Assembly: GCA_024654265.1 (NCBI GenBank)
Contig: JANLIO010000067.1
Coordinates: 1-10,767, forward strand
DNA from: a bacterium
Lineage (GTDB): Bacteria; Patescibacteriota; Patescibacteriia; 2-12-FULL-60-25
Length of the DNA stretch: 10,767 bases
Direction of reading: 5' to 3'
The notes beneath the pieces were generated by a model that was not told where the DNA came from, did not search any database, and saw nothing but the letters and a program-made list of their open reading frames with translations. Both the position numbers and the translations under genes were made by a program. This document shows positions 1 through 6,854 of this stretch, one piece after another. The stretch's first letter is position 1. The number at the start of each line of letters is the position of its first letter.

Positions 1-29
1 CCCTCTGCATCTTCCTTTCTAAAAAATCA

Positions 30-42
30 GATGTCCGACATC
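30..42. repeat. 13-bp palindrome, GATGTC-C-GACATC
   Basis: Two perfect 6-bp arms flank a single C. The same palindrome, read from the other strand, forms the core of the larger inverted repeat at 6770-6808, including the preceding CA. Two copies in intergenic DNA of one 10.7-kb window suggest a dispersed element. Its function is unknown; a transcription terminator tip or a protein-binding site are both possible. Confidence 0.6.
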
Positions 43-60
43 CGATGAAGCTAGATTATT

Positions 61-90
61 CTGTCATCCCCGTGAAAACGGGGATCCAGG
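61..90 (+). repeat. TGTCATCC-type palindromic repeat, copy 1
   Basis: The unit begins CTGTCATCCCC and ends GGATCCAGG. An 8-bp perfect stem (66-73 with 78-85, ATCCCCGT/ACGGGGAT) encloses a GAAA loop. It is a forward copy of the repeat seen inverted at 133-165 and 218-250. Repeats with these ends and variable stem cores are widespread in intergenic DNA of many bacteria. Confidence 0.75.
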
Positions 91-132
91 ATCAAAGAGT
101 AATTCCTATTTAGATGAATCGCGCCATTATAT

Positions 133-165
133 CCTGAATCCCCGGGTTAAACCCGAGGATGACAG
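133..165 (-). repeat. TGTCATCC-type palindromic repeat, copy 2
   Basis: This copy is inverted relative to the one at 61-90 and ends GAGGATGACAG. Its imperfect stem is ATCCCCGGGT against ACCCGAGGAT, with a short TAA loop and one mismatch. Copies 1 and 2 together form a larger inverted arrangement spanning 61-165. The core CCGGGTTAAACCCGAGGATGA is shared with copy 3. Confidence 0.75.
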
Positions 166-169
166 ATGT

Positions 170-204
170 ATTCCACATTCCACATTCTAAATTCTAAATT
201 CCTC
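170..204. repeat. 7-bp tandem repeat block (ATTCCAC/ATTCTAA), about 5 units
   Basis: Five consecutive heptamers can be read: ATTCCAC, ATTCCAC, ATTCTAA, ATTCTAA, ATTCCTC. The period is exact while positions 5-7 of the unit vary. A second block with the same phase pattern follows the next palindromic repeat. Confidence 0.7.
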
Positions 205-217
205 ACCCCCTTTGATT

Positions 218-250
218 CTGGATCTCCGGGTTAAACCCGAGGATGACAGA
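218..250 (-). repeat. TGTCATCC-type palindromic repeat, copy 3
   Basis: This copy has the same orientation as copy 2 and is nearly identical to it over 33 bases, differing in the left arm (GGATCTCC instead of GAATCCCC). It is flanked on both sides by heptad repeats, so repeat plus heptad block may have duplicated as one unit. Confidence 0.75.
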
Positions 251-253
251 TAT

Positions 254-288
254 ATTCTAAATTCCTTTTATCAAATTCCAAATTCTTC
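254..288. repeat. 7-bp repeat block, degenerate second copy
   Basis: Heptamers ATTCTAA, ATTCCTT, TTATCAA, ATTCCAA and ATTCTTC run in register from 254 to 288. The third unit is degenerate. The block follows palindromic copy 3 just as 170-204 follows copy 2. Confidence 0.55.
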
Positions 289-310
289 TCTCAAATGCTA
301 ACCTAGTTTG

Positions 311-2410
311 ATGCCGGAATTTATCCTTCAGGGTGCGGTGAGTCTTCCGCAGAAACAAATTGATTATTCGAAAGAATTGAATCAGGAACAGCTAGATGTT
401 GTGCTTCATGGGGAGGGGCCTTCATTGGTATTGGCGGGCGCTGGGTCTGGTAAGACGCGAACACTTGTGTATCGCGTTGCATATCTCATTGAACACGGAA
501 TTGATCCATCAAGAATTTTATTGTTAACGTTTACAAACAAGGCGGCGAGTGAAATGCTCACGCGCGTTCAAGAATTAACCGGATCTGATGCAAAGGGAAT
601 TTGGAGCGGAACATTTCACTCGGTTGCAAATCGAATGCTCCGAATGCATCTTTCGGCGATTGGGGCGCCGTCGTTTACCATCCTTGATCAGGAGGATTCG
701 CGTACACTCGTGAAGTCAGTCATGAAAGAACTGAAGATTGATCCAAAAGCGCGCCGTTTTCCATCGCCAAATGTTGTACAAGGATTGTTGTCATATCAAC
801 GGAACACGTTGTCCTCAATCCAAGAGGCAATTGAAATGCGTGCGGCAAATTTTGAAGACTGCTCGTCTGATATTGAAGAGATTGGACGAATCTATGATCG
901 TCGAAAACAGGATGCACGATGTATGGATTTTGATGATCTTCTTCGCGCGTGGAGCGACCTATTGGATTCGGAACAGGGGAAAAGCATTACGCAACGATTT
1001 CAGTATCTTCTTGTCGATGAATATCAGGATACAAATGCACTTCAAGCTTCGATTGTTTCGCGTCTTGGCAAAGCGCATTCAAATGTATTAGTGGTAGGGG
1101 ATGATGCGCAGTCTATTTATGCGTTTCGGGGCGCGGATGTGAAGAATATCCTTCAATTTCCAAAGGAGTGGCCTGATGCAAAAGTCTTTAAATTAGTGAC
1201 AAATTATCGTTCAACACAGGATATCCTCGATGTTGCGAACACGTCACTCTCGCACAACACTAAACAGTTTAAAAAAGACCTTTTAGGCGTGCGTGATCGC
1301 GAGGTAAAACCGTGTATTGTTCCGGCAACAACAACGCGTCAGGAAGCGCAGTATATTGCAGAGCAAATCTTGGAATATCGTTCAAAAGGCGTTGCGCTTC
1401 AAAATATGGCTGTTCTATTTCGTTCAGCCGCGCATTCGCAAGCACTTGAGTTTGAATTAATGAAGCGTGACATCCCATACGAAGTTCGGGGTGGATTTAA
1501 GTTTTTTGCACGCGCGCATATTAAAGATATTTTGTCGTATCTTCGCGTGATCGAGAATGTCCGTGATGAATCTGCATGGTTACGAATTTTGCAGATGGAA
1601 TCCGGAATTGGAAGTCAGGGCGCTACGACCATCGTGCGGATGATTACGGTTTACGATGAGCTTGATCGAGTCTTGAATGATGAAAATGCGGTCAGTGTTT
1701 CTTCGCGATCATCCATGGGCTGGGGTGCATGTCGCGGTGTACTACGACATGTGTCACAAGGAAACCCGCGTCCATCTGAGATGATCTCGCGCATTATTGA
1801 AACCGGATATTCAGATACGTTGGAACGAGAGTATCCAGACTGGAAAGATCGCCTTCAAGATCTTGAGGCACTTGAACAATTTTCGGATTCATATGATGAC
1901 CTTACCTCATTTCTTGCGGACATCTCACTCTATGACAGTGTGACGGCAGTCCGTGAACGGGGAGCTCCACCGCAAGATGAGCTTTTGATTCTTTCCACAA
2001 TTCACCAAGCAAAGGGGTTGGAGTGGGATACGGTTTTTATCATCCGCGCAAACGATGACGCCTTTCCAAGCAAGTACGCAGTTGAAGAGCATGAGATTGA
2101 GGAGGAACGTCGGCTTTTTTATGTTGCTGTGACACGCGCGAAACGACGCCTTTTTATCACATACCCACTTACCGGCGGTTTTGATGCAATGACGTTTTGT
2201 CGACCATCCATGTTTTTAGAGGAGCTTCCTCGTCATCTTTTTGAAACAATGGAGCTTCGTGAAGCAAAATCAACCTTGAACAGGTGGCAGAATGAGGATC
2301 GTGGTGAAGAAGTGATTCAATTAGATAAATATGGGGAACGATTGCGACGCATTGAGCCGGCATCATCCAAACGAGTATCAGGAACAGCAACGGTTTGGAA
2401 GAAGAGATGA
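311..2410 (+). CDS. uvrD: UvrD/PcrA-type superfamily 1 DNA helicase
   Basis: This 699-residue protein is an ATP-dependent 3'-5' DNA helicase of superfamily 1A, expected to act in the cytoplasm in excision or mismatch repair and in clearing stalled forks. The full motif set is visible: Walker A AGAGSGKT (42-49), Walker B/motif II DEYQD (236-240), motif III GDDAQSIYAFRGA (263-275), motif IV NYRST (298-302), motif V HQAKGLEWD (565-573) and motif VI VAVTRAKRR (605-613). Length is slightly below the usual 720-750. The ATG at 311 is chosen; an in-frame TTG directly before it (308) would add one residue. No Shine-Dalgarno is apparent. The gene is intact and looks functional. UvrD, PcrA and Rep cannot be separated by eye, so the symbol is a family-level assignment. 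It is the first gene of a same-strand run and lies 53 nt ahead of the MetK-like gene. Confidence 0.93.
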   Translation: MPEFILQGAVSLPQKQIDYSKELNQEQLDVVLHGEGPSLVLAGAGSGKTRTLVYRVAYLIEHGIDPSRILLLTFTNKAASEMLTRVQELTGSDAKGIWSGTFHSVANRMLRMHLSAIGAPSFTILDQEDSRTLVKSVMKELKIDPKARRFPSPNVVQGLLSYQRNTLSSIQEAIEMRAANFEDCSSDIEEIGRIYDRRKQDARCMDFDDLLRAWSDLLDSEQGKSITQRFQYLLVDEYQDTNALQASIVSRLGKAHSNVLVVGDDAQSIYAFRGADVKNILQFPKEWPDAKVFKLVTNYRSTQDILDVANTSLSHNTKQFKKDLLGVRDREVKPCIVPATTTRQEAQYIAEQILEYRSKGVALQNMAVLFRSAAHSQALEFELMKRDIPYEVRGGFKFFARAHIKDILSYLRVIENVRDESAWLRILQMESGIGSQGATTIVRMITVYDELDRVLNDENAVSVSSRSSMGWGACRGVLRHVSQGNPRPSEMISRIIETGYSDTLEREYPDWKDRLQDLEALEQFSDSYDDLTSFLADISLYDSVTAVRERGAPPQDELLILSTIHQAKGLEWDTVFIIRANDDAFPSKYAVEEHEIEEERRLFYVAVTRAKRRLFITYPLTGGFDAMTFCRPSMFLEELPRHLFETMELREAKSTLNRWQNEDRGEEVIQLDKYGERLRRIEPASSKRVSGTATVWKKR

Positions 2411-2463
2411 AGATACTGCGAAAAGATGACAAAATACGAAGAACACGCTAGATTTACCCTGTT

Positions 2464-3462
2464 ATGCGAAGTGCGAACATACGACTCCCCGGGCATCCCA
2501 ACGCCATTTGTGACCTTTTAGCCGAGGCGGTTGTTGATGAATATCTTCGCCGTGATCCAAGTTCGCGCATTCGTTGTCGCGTTCATGGTGGTGCTGGCGC
2601 GCTTTTTGTTTCCGGAAATGTGCAGTCTTCTGCAGATTATGATGTTTCACGGGTTTTGCAACAAAAATTAGGTGATCTTGGTGTTACAGAATCGCAGGAG
2701 ATATTTGTCGCGCTTGAGGCAAAGGGAAAGGATGCACGAGGAAGTCACCTTGCGTTTCAAGGTGGGCCTGTGAGCGTTGTTGGTGGTGCGTTTCGAGAAA
2801 CTCCCGAGCGTATTCCTGAACCGGTTGCAATGGCTCGCCGTGTGGCACAGTGGTTGAACGAGAAGCGACTTTCAGATCCGGATTGGTATTGGCTTGGTCC
2901 TGATGGTGAGGTGACGGTTATTGCGGATCGGCGATCGCCAAGTCGAATTCATCTTGAAGTTGAACATGGAACTCAATCTTTGGATGATGTCCGGCTGAAT
3001 ATCGAAGACGGCCTTCGAAGTGTTGTGGCTCGTTCGATTCCGATTACTGTGAACGCATCGGGTCCGCGAGAAGTACGTGGATTGGAGTCATTTTCCGGTT
3101 CATCGGGTCATCCTCCAAATCCCTATGGTTCCGTTGTTCCCGGCCTACCTGACATGGTAGGATGTGATCCACATGCTCCTGAAAAAGCCGGCACATGGCT
3201 TGCACGGCATGTTGCACGAAATATCCTTGCGCGCGGTGAGGCAAAGGCCGTTCTTGTTCGTGCTCTTTATTATCCCGGTGACGCGCGACCATCACTTCTT
3301 CGTATTTGTGATGAACGTGGGCGCGAGATGGGTGAAATAGAACAGGCAAGAGAAATGATGGATCTTCGTATCGTGATGCGAGATTGGTGGAGGCACCAGT
3401 TAAACGTTGATGCAATGATGTGGAGTTTTCTTGGAACAATTGGTCTGCCGTGGGAGGAGTAG
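2464..3462 (+). CDS. MetK-fold (S-adenosylmethionine synthetase-like) protein, apparent pseudoenzyme
   Basis: The 332-residue protein aligns by eye with bacterial MetK across its length: GHP near the N-terminus (10-12), SSADYD (55-60, MetK TSAWVD), a segment matching GYATNETDVLMPAPI (GGAFRETPERIPEPV, 107-121), LGPDGEVTV (144-152), NPYG (219-222, MetK DTYG), an ARHVARNIL stretch (247-255, MetK ARYVAKNIV) and a GLPWEE end (327-332, MetK FPWEKTD). MetK makes S-adenosylmethionine from ATP and methionine. Here the E. coli active-site residues appear replaced: D16 by N13, E42 by R39, E55 by N52, D118 by G, K165 missing, R244/K245 by H/P, K265 by C234, K269 by A. It is about 50 residues shorter than MetK. 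An in-frame stop at 2449-2451 fixes the ATG at 2464 as the earliest ATG start. Homology is likely; synthetase activity is unlikely. The actual role is unknown. Confidence 0.7.
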   Translation: MRSANIRLPGHPNAICDLLAEAVVDEYLRRDPSSRIRCRVHGGAGALFVSGNVQSSADYDVSRVLQQKLGDLGVTESQEIFVALEAKGKDARGSHLAFQGGPVSVVGGAFRETPERIPEPVAMARRVAQWLNEKRLSDPDWYWLGPDGEVTVIADRRSPSRIHLEVEHGTQSLDDVRLNIEDGLRSVVARSIPITVNASGPREVRGLESFSGSSGHPPNPYGSVVPGLPDMVGCDPHAPEKAGTWLARHVARNILARGEAKAVLVRALYYPGDARPSLLRICDERGREMGEIEQAREMMDLRIVMRDWWRHQLNVDAMMWSFLGTIGLPWEE

Positions 3463-3507
3463 AGTACGAAAGAAAAAGAACTAAAGAATTTGATTATGCT
3501 ATTCTAT

Positions 3508-4275
3508 ATGAATTCACTGAAGAAGATATCGGCTCTCGTTTTTGGTTCGGCATTACTCTTGGGTGCAGGTTGCGCGATTGGGAATTCGGATCAAAAAACA
3601 TTTAAGGTCGAGGTTCAGCCATTAGAAGAAACACAGAAAGTCGCACCTTCCGAAGTACCACAAAATGATACGACACAAGACGAAACAACTATGAATACTC
3701 AAGACGAAACAGGTAATGTGGATGGAGCAGAAGAAACGTCTCAGACCGTGGCAACATGTACGGTTGTGCCAACACCACCAACACCGAGTCGCGTGAAGAA
3801 ACCGTTTGATGGAAGAGTTCTTCCTGACGCGGAAATTCTTGCAAAACAGGTTCGGATTAAAACAGTAAAAGGGGATATTGTTTTTGAACTTTTACCAGCT
3901 GAAGCGCCGTGCGCTGTGTCTAACTTTGTAACACTTATCAAACAAGGGTATTACGATGGGCTTGTTTTTCATCGTGTTGTCCCAGGTTTTGTGATTCAAG
4001 GTGGAGATCCGGTCGGAGATGGAACAGGGGGACCTGGGTATCGATTTGGTGATGAGCCGGTGAAACTCTCGTATGACAAGGGGATCGTTGCAATGGCAAA
4101 TGCGGGACCAAATACAAATGGATCACAGTTCTTTGTCATGTTAGAAAGTCAGTATCTTCCTCCGCAGTACACGATTTTCGGACGTGTTCTTGCAGGGCAA
4201 GATGTTGTGGATAAAATTCAAATGGGGGATGTCATGGAGTCTGTAACGATTGAACCGATAAAAACCGCTTCTTAA
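3508..4275 (+). CDS. Cyclophilin-type peptidyl-prolyl isomerase, predicted lipoprotein
   Basis: The protein should speed cis-trans isomerisation of X-Pro bonds in exported proteins while tethered to the outer face of the membrane. With the ATG at 3508 it has 255 residues: a signal peptide with basic MNSLKK start, hydrophobic core and lipobox LGAGC (lipidated Cys22), a low-complexity T/E/Q/D-rich linker (about 23-105), then a cyclophilin domain (about 115-252). Visible signatures are FHRVVPGFVIQGGDP (154-168), which holds the catalytic Arg156, and MANAGPNTNGSQFFV (196-210). The usual loop Trp position carries Tyr, as in many bacterial members. In-frame starts at 3490 (TTG) and 3496 (ATG) would give a worse signal peptide. 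The stop is followed after two bases by the next start, so co-translation with the peptidase-like gene is likely. Confidence 0.9.
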   Translation: MNSLKKISALVFGSALLLGAGCAIGNSDQKTFKVEVQPLEETQKVAPSEVPQNDTTQDETTMNTQDETGNVDGAEETSQTVATCTVVPTPPTPSRVKKPFDGRVLPDAEILAKQVRIKTVKGDIVFELLPAEAPCAVSNFVTLIKQGYYDGLVFHRVVPGFVIQGGDPVGDGTGGPGYRFGDEPVKLSYDKGIVAMANAGPNTNGSQFFVMLESQYLPPQYTIFGRVLAGQDVVDKIQMGDVMESVTIEPIKTAS

Positions 4276-4277
4276 CT

Positions 4278-5198
4278 ATGGCGAAACGACGACAGAAGGA
4301 ATTATATAAAAATCCAAAAAAAATCATTGTTTTTGGATTCGTGAGTCTCTTTGTTGTCGTTGGGTTTACTGTATTGCTTTGGAACCCGATTCATCAGTTT
4401 GTGTTGGGTCGAACAAAGGCAAACCTGCCGAAAGCAACTTCATTTGGAGAACAATTTGTCCCACCTGCAAACTCAAATTCGAATTCCGATCAATCCGGAG
4501 ATGTTCTTGTGCCGTTTGAAGGCGGAATCTCAAAATCAGAAAATTACGTTCTTGAAACTGCGCCACAGAAAAAACCGCCAAGTGCAACCGATCCACTCGC
4601 ATACGCGGGCGCACTTCCGAATTCCGTGAATTTGGATGTTCCATTTACGTCGCAAGCACCAAATGCAGATTGGAGCCTTCCGTATCAAGAGGCGTGTGAG
4701 GAAGCGTCTGCAATCATGGTCGATGGATACTACAAGGGGATGAGTGGAAAGATTGACCCTGCAGAAGCGGATCGTAAAATTCAGAGCCTAACGCTCTATG
4801 AAAAGAGTTCATACGGATTTTACGAGGATACAACAGCGGAAGAAACAGCAAGATTTATCCGTGATTACTTTGGGTACACCGATGTTCTTGTTCGTCCTTT
4901 TTCAAGCGTAGAGGATTTGAAGCGACCGCTTGCACTTGGGTATCCGGTAATGATTCCGTCTGCCGGGCAACTTTTAGGAAACCCGAATTTTAGCGGTGAC
5001 GGTCCTCCGTATCACATGATTGTGCTCCGCGGGTATACACAAAATGTGTTTATCACAAATGATCCGGGTACGCGGAGAGGAGAGAGCTACACATATTCGT
5101 ATGACACAATCTTGAAGTCCGCTCACGATTGGACCGGTGACAAAAATACGGTGCAACAAGGCGCGCGGGTTATGATTGTGATTTTACCGAATAAATAA
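4278..5198 (+). CDS. Membrane-anchored C39-like cysteine peptidase family protein
   Basis: The 306-residue protein has a basic N-terminus, one membrane segment (about 15-34), a Ser/Asn/Pro-rich linker (about 45-112), and a papain-fold domain of the peptidase C39-like type (PF13529 family, assigned by pattern) from about 117 to the end. The domain opens with LDVPFTSQAPNADW and shows the expected catalytic set: Gln137 and Cys140 in YQEACEEAS, His246 in YHMIVLRGY, and Asn261/Asp262 in TNDPG. The topology puts the catalytic domain outside the cytoplasm. The classical C39 role is cleavage of double-glycine leaders by ABC exporters, but stand-alone C39_2 proteins have mostly unknown substrates and no transporter domain is present here. 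It starts 2 nt after the cyclophilin lipoprotein, which suggests a shared envelope task. Confidence 0.85.
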   Translation: MAKRRQKELYKNPKKIIVFGFVSLFVVVGFTVLLWNPIHQFVLGRTKANLPKATSFGEQFVPPANSNSNSDQSGDVLVPFEGGISKSENYVLETAPQKKPPSATDPLAYAGALPNSVNLDVPFTSQAPNADWSLPYQEACEEASAIMVDGYYKGMSGKIDPAEADRKIQSLTLYEKSSYGFYEDTTAEETARFIRDYFGYTDVLVRPFSSVEDLKRPLALGYPVMIPSAGQLLGNPNFSGDGPPYHMIVLRGYTQNVFITNDPGTRRGESYTYSYDTILKSAHDWTGDKNTVQQGARVMIVILPNK

Positions 5199-5242
5199 AT
5201 TGAATAACGGCGTAATTCGTAAGGCGACGTTGTTGGGTTTGT

Positions 5243-5386
5243 ATGGATCAATCAGAAAAAATGAATCGAATGAAGGCCGGTCTATTGGTTCTTCTTTTGG
5301 TTGTATTCGGCGTTATCCTTTCACTCACTGTGCGAGTAAAAAATATGCGTGAAATTCGTGAAGTCCAAACGAGCTATGATAGATGA
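5243..5386 (+). CDS. Small single-span membrane protein, 47 residues
   Basis: An ATG at 5243 opens a 47-codon frame ending in TGA at 5384-5386. The product has a short polar N-terminus (MDQSEKMNRMKAG), a strongly hydrophobic stretch of about 17 residues (13-30, rich in Leu and Val), then a charged tail (VRVKNMREIREVQ). This amphipathic layout is what a small bitopic membrane protein looks like and is not expected by chance from noncoding DNA. It begins 44 nt after the C39-like gene and overlaps the chosen xseA start by 11 nt, consistent with translational coupling. I do not recognise the family. The tail is loosely like the start of a coiled coil as in FtsL/DivIC-type proteins, but it is far too short to support that. 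Confidence 0.55.
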   Translation: MDQSEKMNRMKAGLLVLLLVVFGVILSLTVRVKNMREIREVQTSYDR

Positions 5387-6545
5387 ACGATTTTGTTCAG
5401 TAAGTGACTTTGTTCAAACAATGAACGCGGTTCTTGGCGAATCGTGGGATATGTCGTATGCGGTGGAGGGCGAAGTTTCCGGGTATCGCGTATCACGAGG
5501 ACAGTGGGTGAGTTTTGATTTAAAAGATGAAGATGCTCTTATTAATATTTTTTTGCCGGTGTGGAATCTGCAAATTCCGGTGGAGGATGGCATGCGCGTG
5601 CGTGTGTATGGCAAGCCAAGGATTTATCCGAAGTTTGGTAAATTTTCACTTTCTGCTGAGCGAATTGTTCCTGCGGGAGAAGGGGAGTTGAAAAAAGCAT
5701 TGCAGGCACTTCGAGCGTGTTTGGAATCTGAAGGTCTTTTTGATCCATCACGCAAGCGAGAATTACCACGATTCCCCGAGCGTGTTGCGTTTATTGGTTC
5801 CAAAGAAAGTGCAGCCTACGGCGATTTCGTTCGCATTTTGGGTGAGCGTTGGGGTGGAATGACGATTGATGTCTATCATGTGCTCGTGCAAGGGGAGCGC
5901 GCGCCAAAACAGATTATCTCGGCCATTCATTCTGCACAGGAGGGAACATACGACGCGCTTGTGATGTCGCGTGGTGGTGGATCATTTGAAGATTTGATGG
6001 CATTTAATGATGAGGGCGTGGCTCGCGCGATCCACGCATCAAAGATTCCTACACTCGTCGCGATCGGTCATGAGCGCGATGTGACGCTTGCTGAGGAAGT
6101 CGCAGACGTTCGGGCATCAACACCAACGGATTGTGCGCGGAGGTTGGTTCTTGATCGTCGAGATGTATTGTATGAATTGCAGGTCGCAGGTGACACGATT
6201 GACCGTGCCATCCTGTCGATGGTTGAAAAGAAAAAGGGATTACTGACGCGCGCTGTTTCTGCACCGTCTGTGTGGCTTCGAACGCATCAGATGAATGTCA
6301 AACATCTTGCAACACGAACAACCTTGGCTTTTGAACAGTGGTTTGGATCGTTTACAGATCGACTTGAGATCATATCGCGTATGATGACGTCTTTTGATCC
6401 AAAAGCTGTTTTGAAACGCGGATATTCGATTATTCGAGGGGAGGATGGAAAAGGCGTCTCAAGTACACGCGACTTACGATTATTACAAAAAGTAACCCTT
6501 ACGCTTGCAGATGGTGACGCAGAGGGTACAATTACAAAAATATAA
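5376..6545 (+). CDS. xseA: Exonuclease VII large subunit
   Basis: This is the catalytic subunit of ExoVII, which degrades single-stranded DNA from either end to short oligonucleotides and works with several XseB subunits. From the ATG at 5376 it has 389 residues (E. coli 456). The N-terminal OB-fold domain covers about 7-100, the catalytic domain about 105-260, then a helical region of about 90 residues and the typical C-terminal segment beginning LKRGYSIIRG. Signatures seen are RGGGSFEDLMAFND (199-212), GHERD (231-235) and ADVRASTPTD (243-252). Many members have Thr, Val or Ser where this one has Arg in GHExD. An in-frame GTG at 5349 would add nine residues, but the ATG fits the family N-terminus better. 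The gene overlaps the 47-residue ORF and is followed after two bases by xseB. Confidence 0.93.
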   Translation: MIDERFCSVSDFVQTMNAVLGESWDMSYAVEGEVSGYRVSRGQWVSFDLKDEDALINIFLPVWNLQIPVEDGMRVRVYGKPRIYPKFGKFSLSAERIVPAGEGELKKALQALRACLESEGLFDPSRKRELPRFPERVAFIGSKESAAYGDFVRILGERWGGMTIDVYHVLVQGERAPKQIISAIHSAQEGTYDALVMSRGGGSFEDLMAFNDEGVARAIHASKIPTLVAIGHERDVTLAEEVADVRASTPTDCARRLVLDRRDVLYELQVAGDTIDRAILSMVEKKKGLLTRAVSAPSVWLRTHQMNVKHLATRTTLAFEQWFGSFTDRLEIISRMMTSFDPKAVLKRGYSIIRGEDGKGVSSTRDLRLLQKVTLTLADGDAEGTITKI

Positions 6546-6547
6546 AT

Positions 6548-6760
6548 ATGCCTCCAAAGAAAACAGAGAAAAAAATTGATGTTGAAAAAGGATTTAGTGA
6601 ACTTGAGGAAATCACGTCGTGGTTTGAGGAGGGCGGTGGGGATTTAGATGAAGGCTTGAAGAAGTTTGAGCGCGCGGTCACACTCGCGAACGATCTAAAA
6701 AACCGCCTCAAAGAAGCGGAAAATACAATTCAGGACATCAAGAAAAGTTTCGAGGATTAA
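6548..6760 (+). CDS. xseB: Exonuclease VII small subunit
   Basis: The 70-residue, highly charged helical protein matches XseB: a short Lys-rich lead, then the core EKGFSELEEITSWFEEG and GLKKFERAVTLAND, ending in a helix. Several copies wrap the helical arm of XseA and are needed for active ExoVII. Its length is normal for the family. It starts 2 nt after the xseA stop, the standard xseA-xseB arrangement, so both should be made from one transcript in coupled fashion. Confidence 0.92.
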   Translation: MPPKKTEKKIDVEKGFSELEEITSWFEEGGGDLDEGLKKFERAVTLANDLKNRLKEAENTIQDIKKSFED

Positions 6761-6769
6761 ATTATCTTA

Positions 6770-6808
6770 AGTTATCCCCACAGATGTCGGACATCGGTGG
6801 GGATAACT
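6770..6808. repeat. 39-nt nested palindrome between convergent genes
   Basis: Outer arms AGTTATCCCCAC (6770-6781) and GTGGGGATAACT (6797-6808) are perfect 12-bp complements. They enclose the 13-bp palindrome GATGTC-G-GACATC (6783-6795), with an A/G mismatch between the two parts, so nearly the whole element folds on itself. It lies between xseB and the convergent EVE gene, where a bidirectional terminator would be expected, but neither strand has a clear T-run directly after the stem. The 13-bp core recurs at 30-42. It could be a terminator of unusual type, a mobile palindromic repeat or a binding site. Confidence 0.75.
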
Positions 6809-6854
6809 GGATTGATCTTGAACGTTGGTTTGAAAAAAAAGGGCTGGAATCTTA

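Larger units (their letters stand above)
1..310. other. Repeat-rich intergenic region at left edge
   Basis: No convincing coding frame is seen here. The stretch holds a 13-bp palindrome (30-42), three palindromic repeats (61-90, 133-165, 218-250) and two heptad blocks (170-204, 254-288), listed separately. Whether an upstream gene ends just left of position 1 cannot be told. A promoter for the helicase gene should lie here or further left, but no convincing -35/-10 pair was found. Confidence 0.7.

Noticed and set aside
61..250. CRISPR array
   Set aside because: Three similar palindromic units occur, but orientation differs, spacing is irregular (42 and 52 bases between units), the intervals are low-complexity heptads, and no cas genes are nearby.
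3044..3439. 131-codon minus-strand frame inside the MetK-like gene
   Set aside because: The sense frame has clear family similarity; the antisense product is His/Arg-rich without recognisable domains.
3420..3605. 61-codon plus-strand frame overlapping the MetK-like gene and the lipoprotein start
   Set aside because: It overlaps two better-supported genes in another frame, and its product shows no motif or coherent composition.
4278..5198. Bacteriocin maturation/export peptidase
   Set aside because: The C39-like fold is present, but there is no ABC transporter domain, no double-glycine precursor gene and no immunity-like gene adjacent.
6770..6808. Replication origin with DnaA boxes
   Set aside because: TTATCCCCA in both arms is one base from the TTATCCACA box, but there are only two, they are explained by the palindrome itself, and no dnaA, dnaN or AT-rich unwinding region is present.
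6770..6808. Ordinary intrinsic terminator
   Set aside because: The stem is strong and the location suitable, but no T-run follows directly on either strand, so it was listed as a repeat rather than a terminator.
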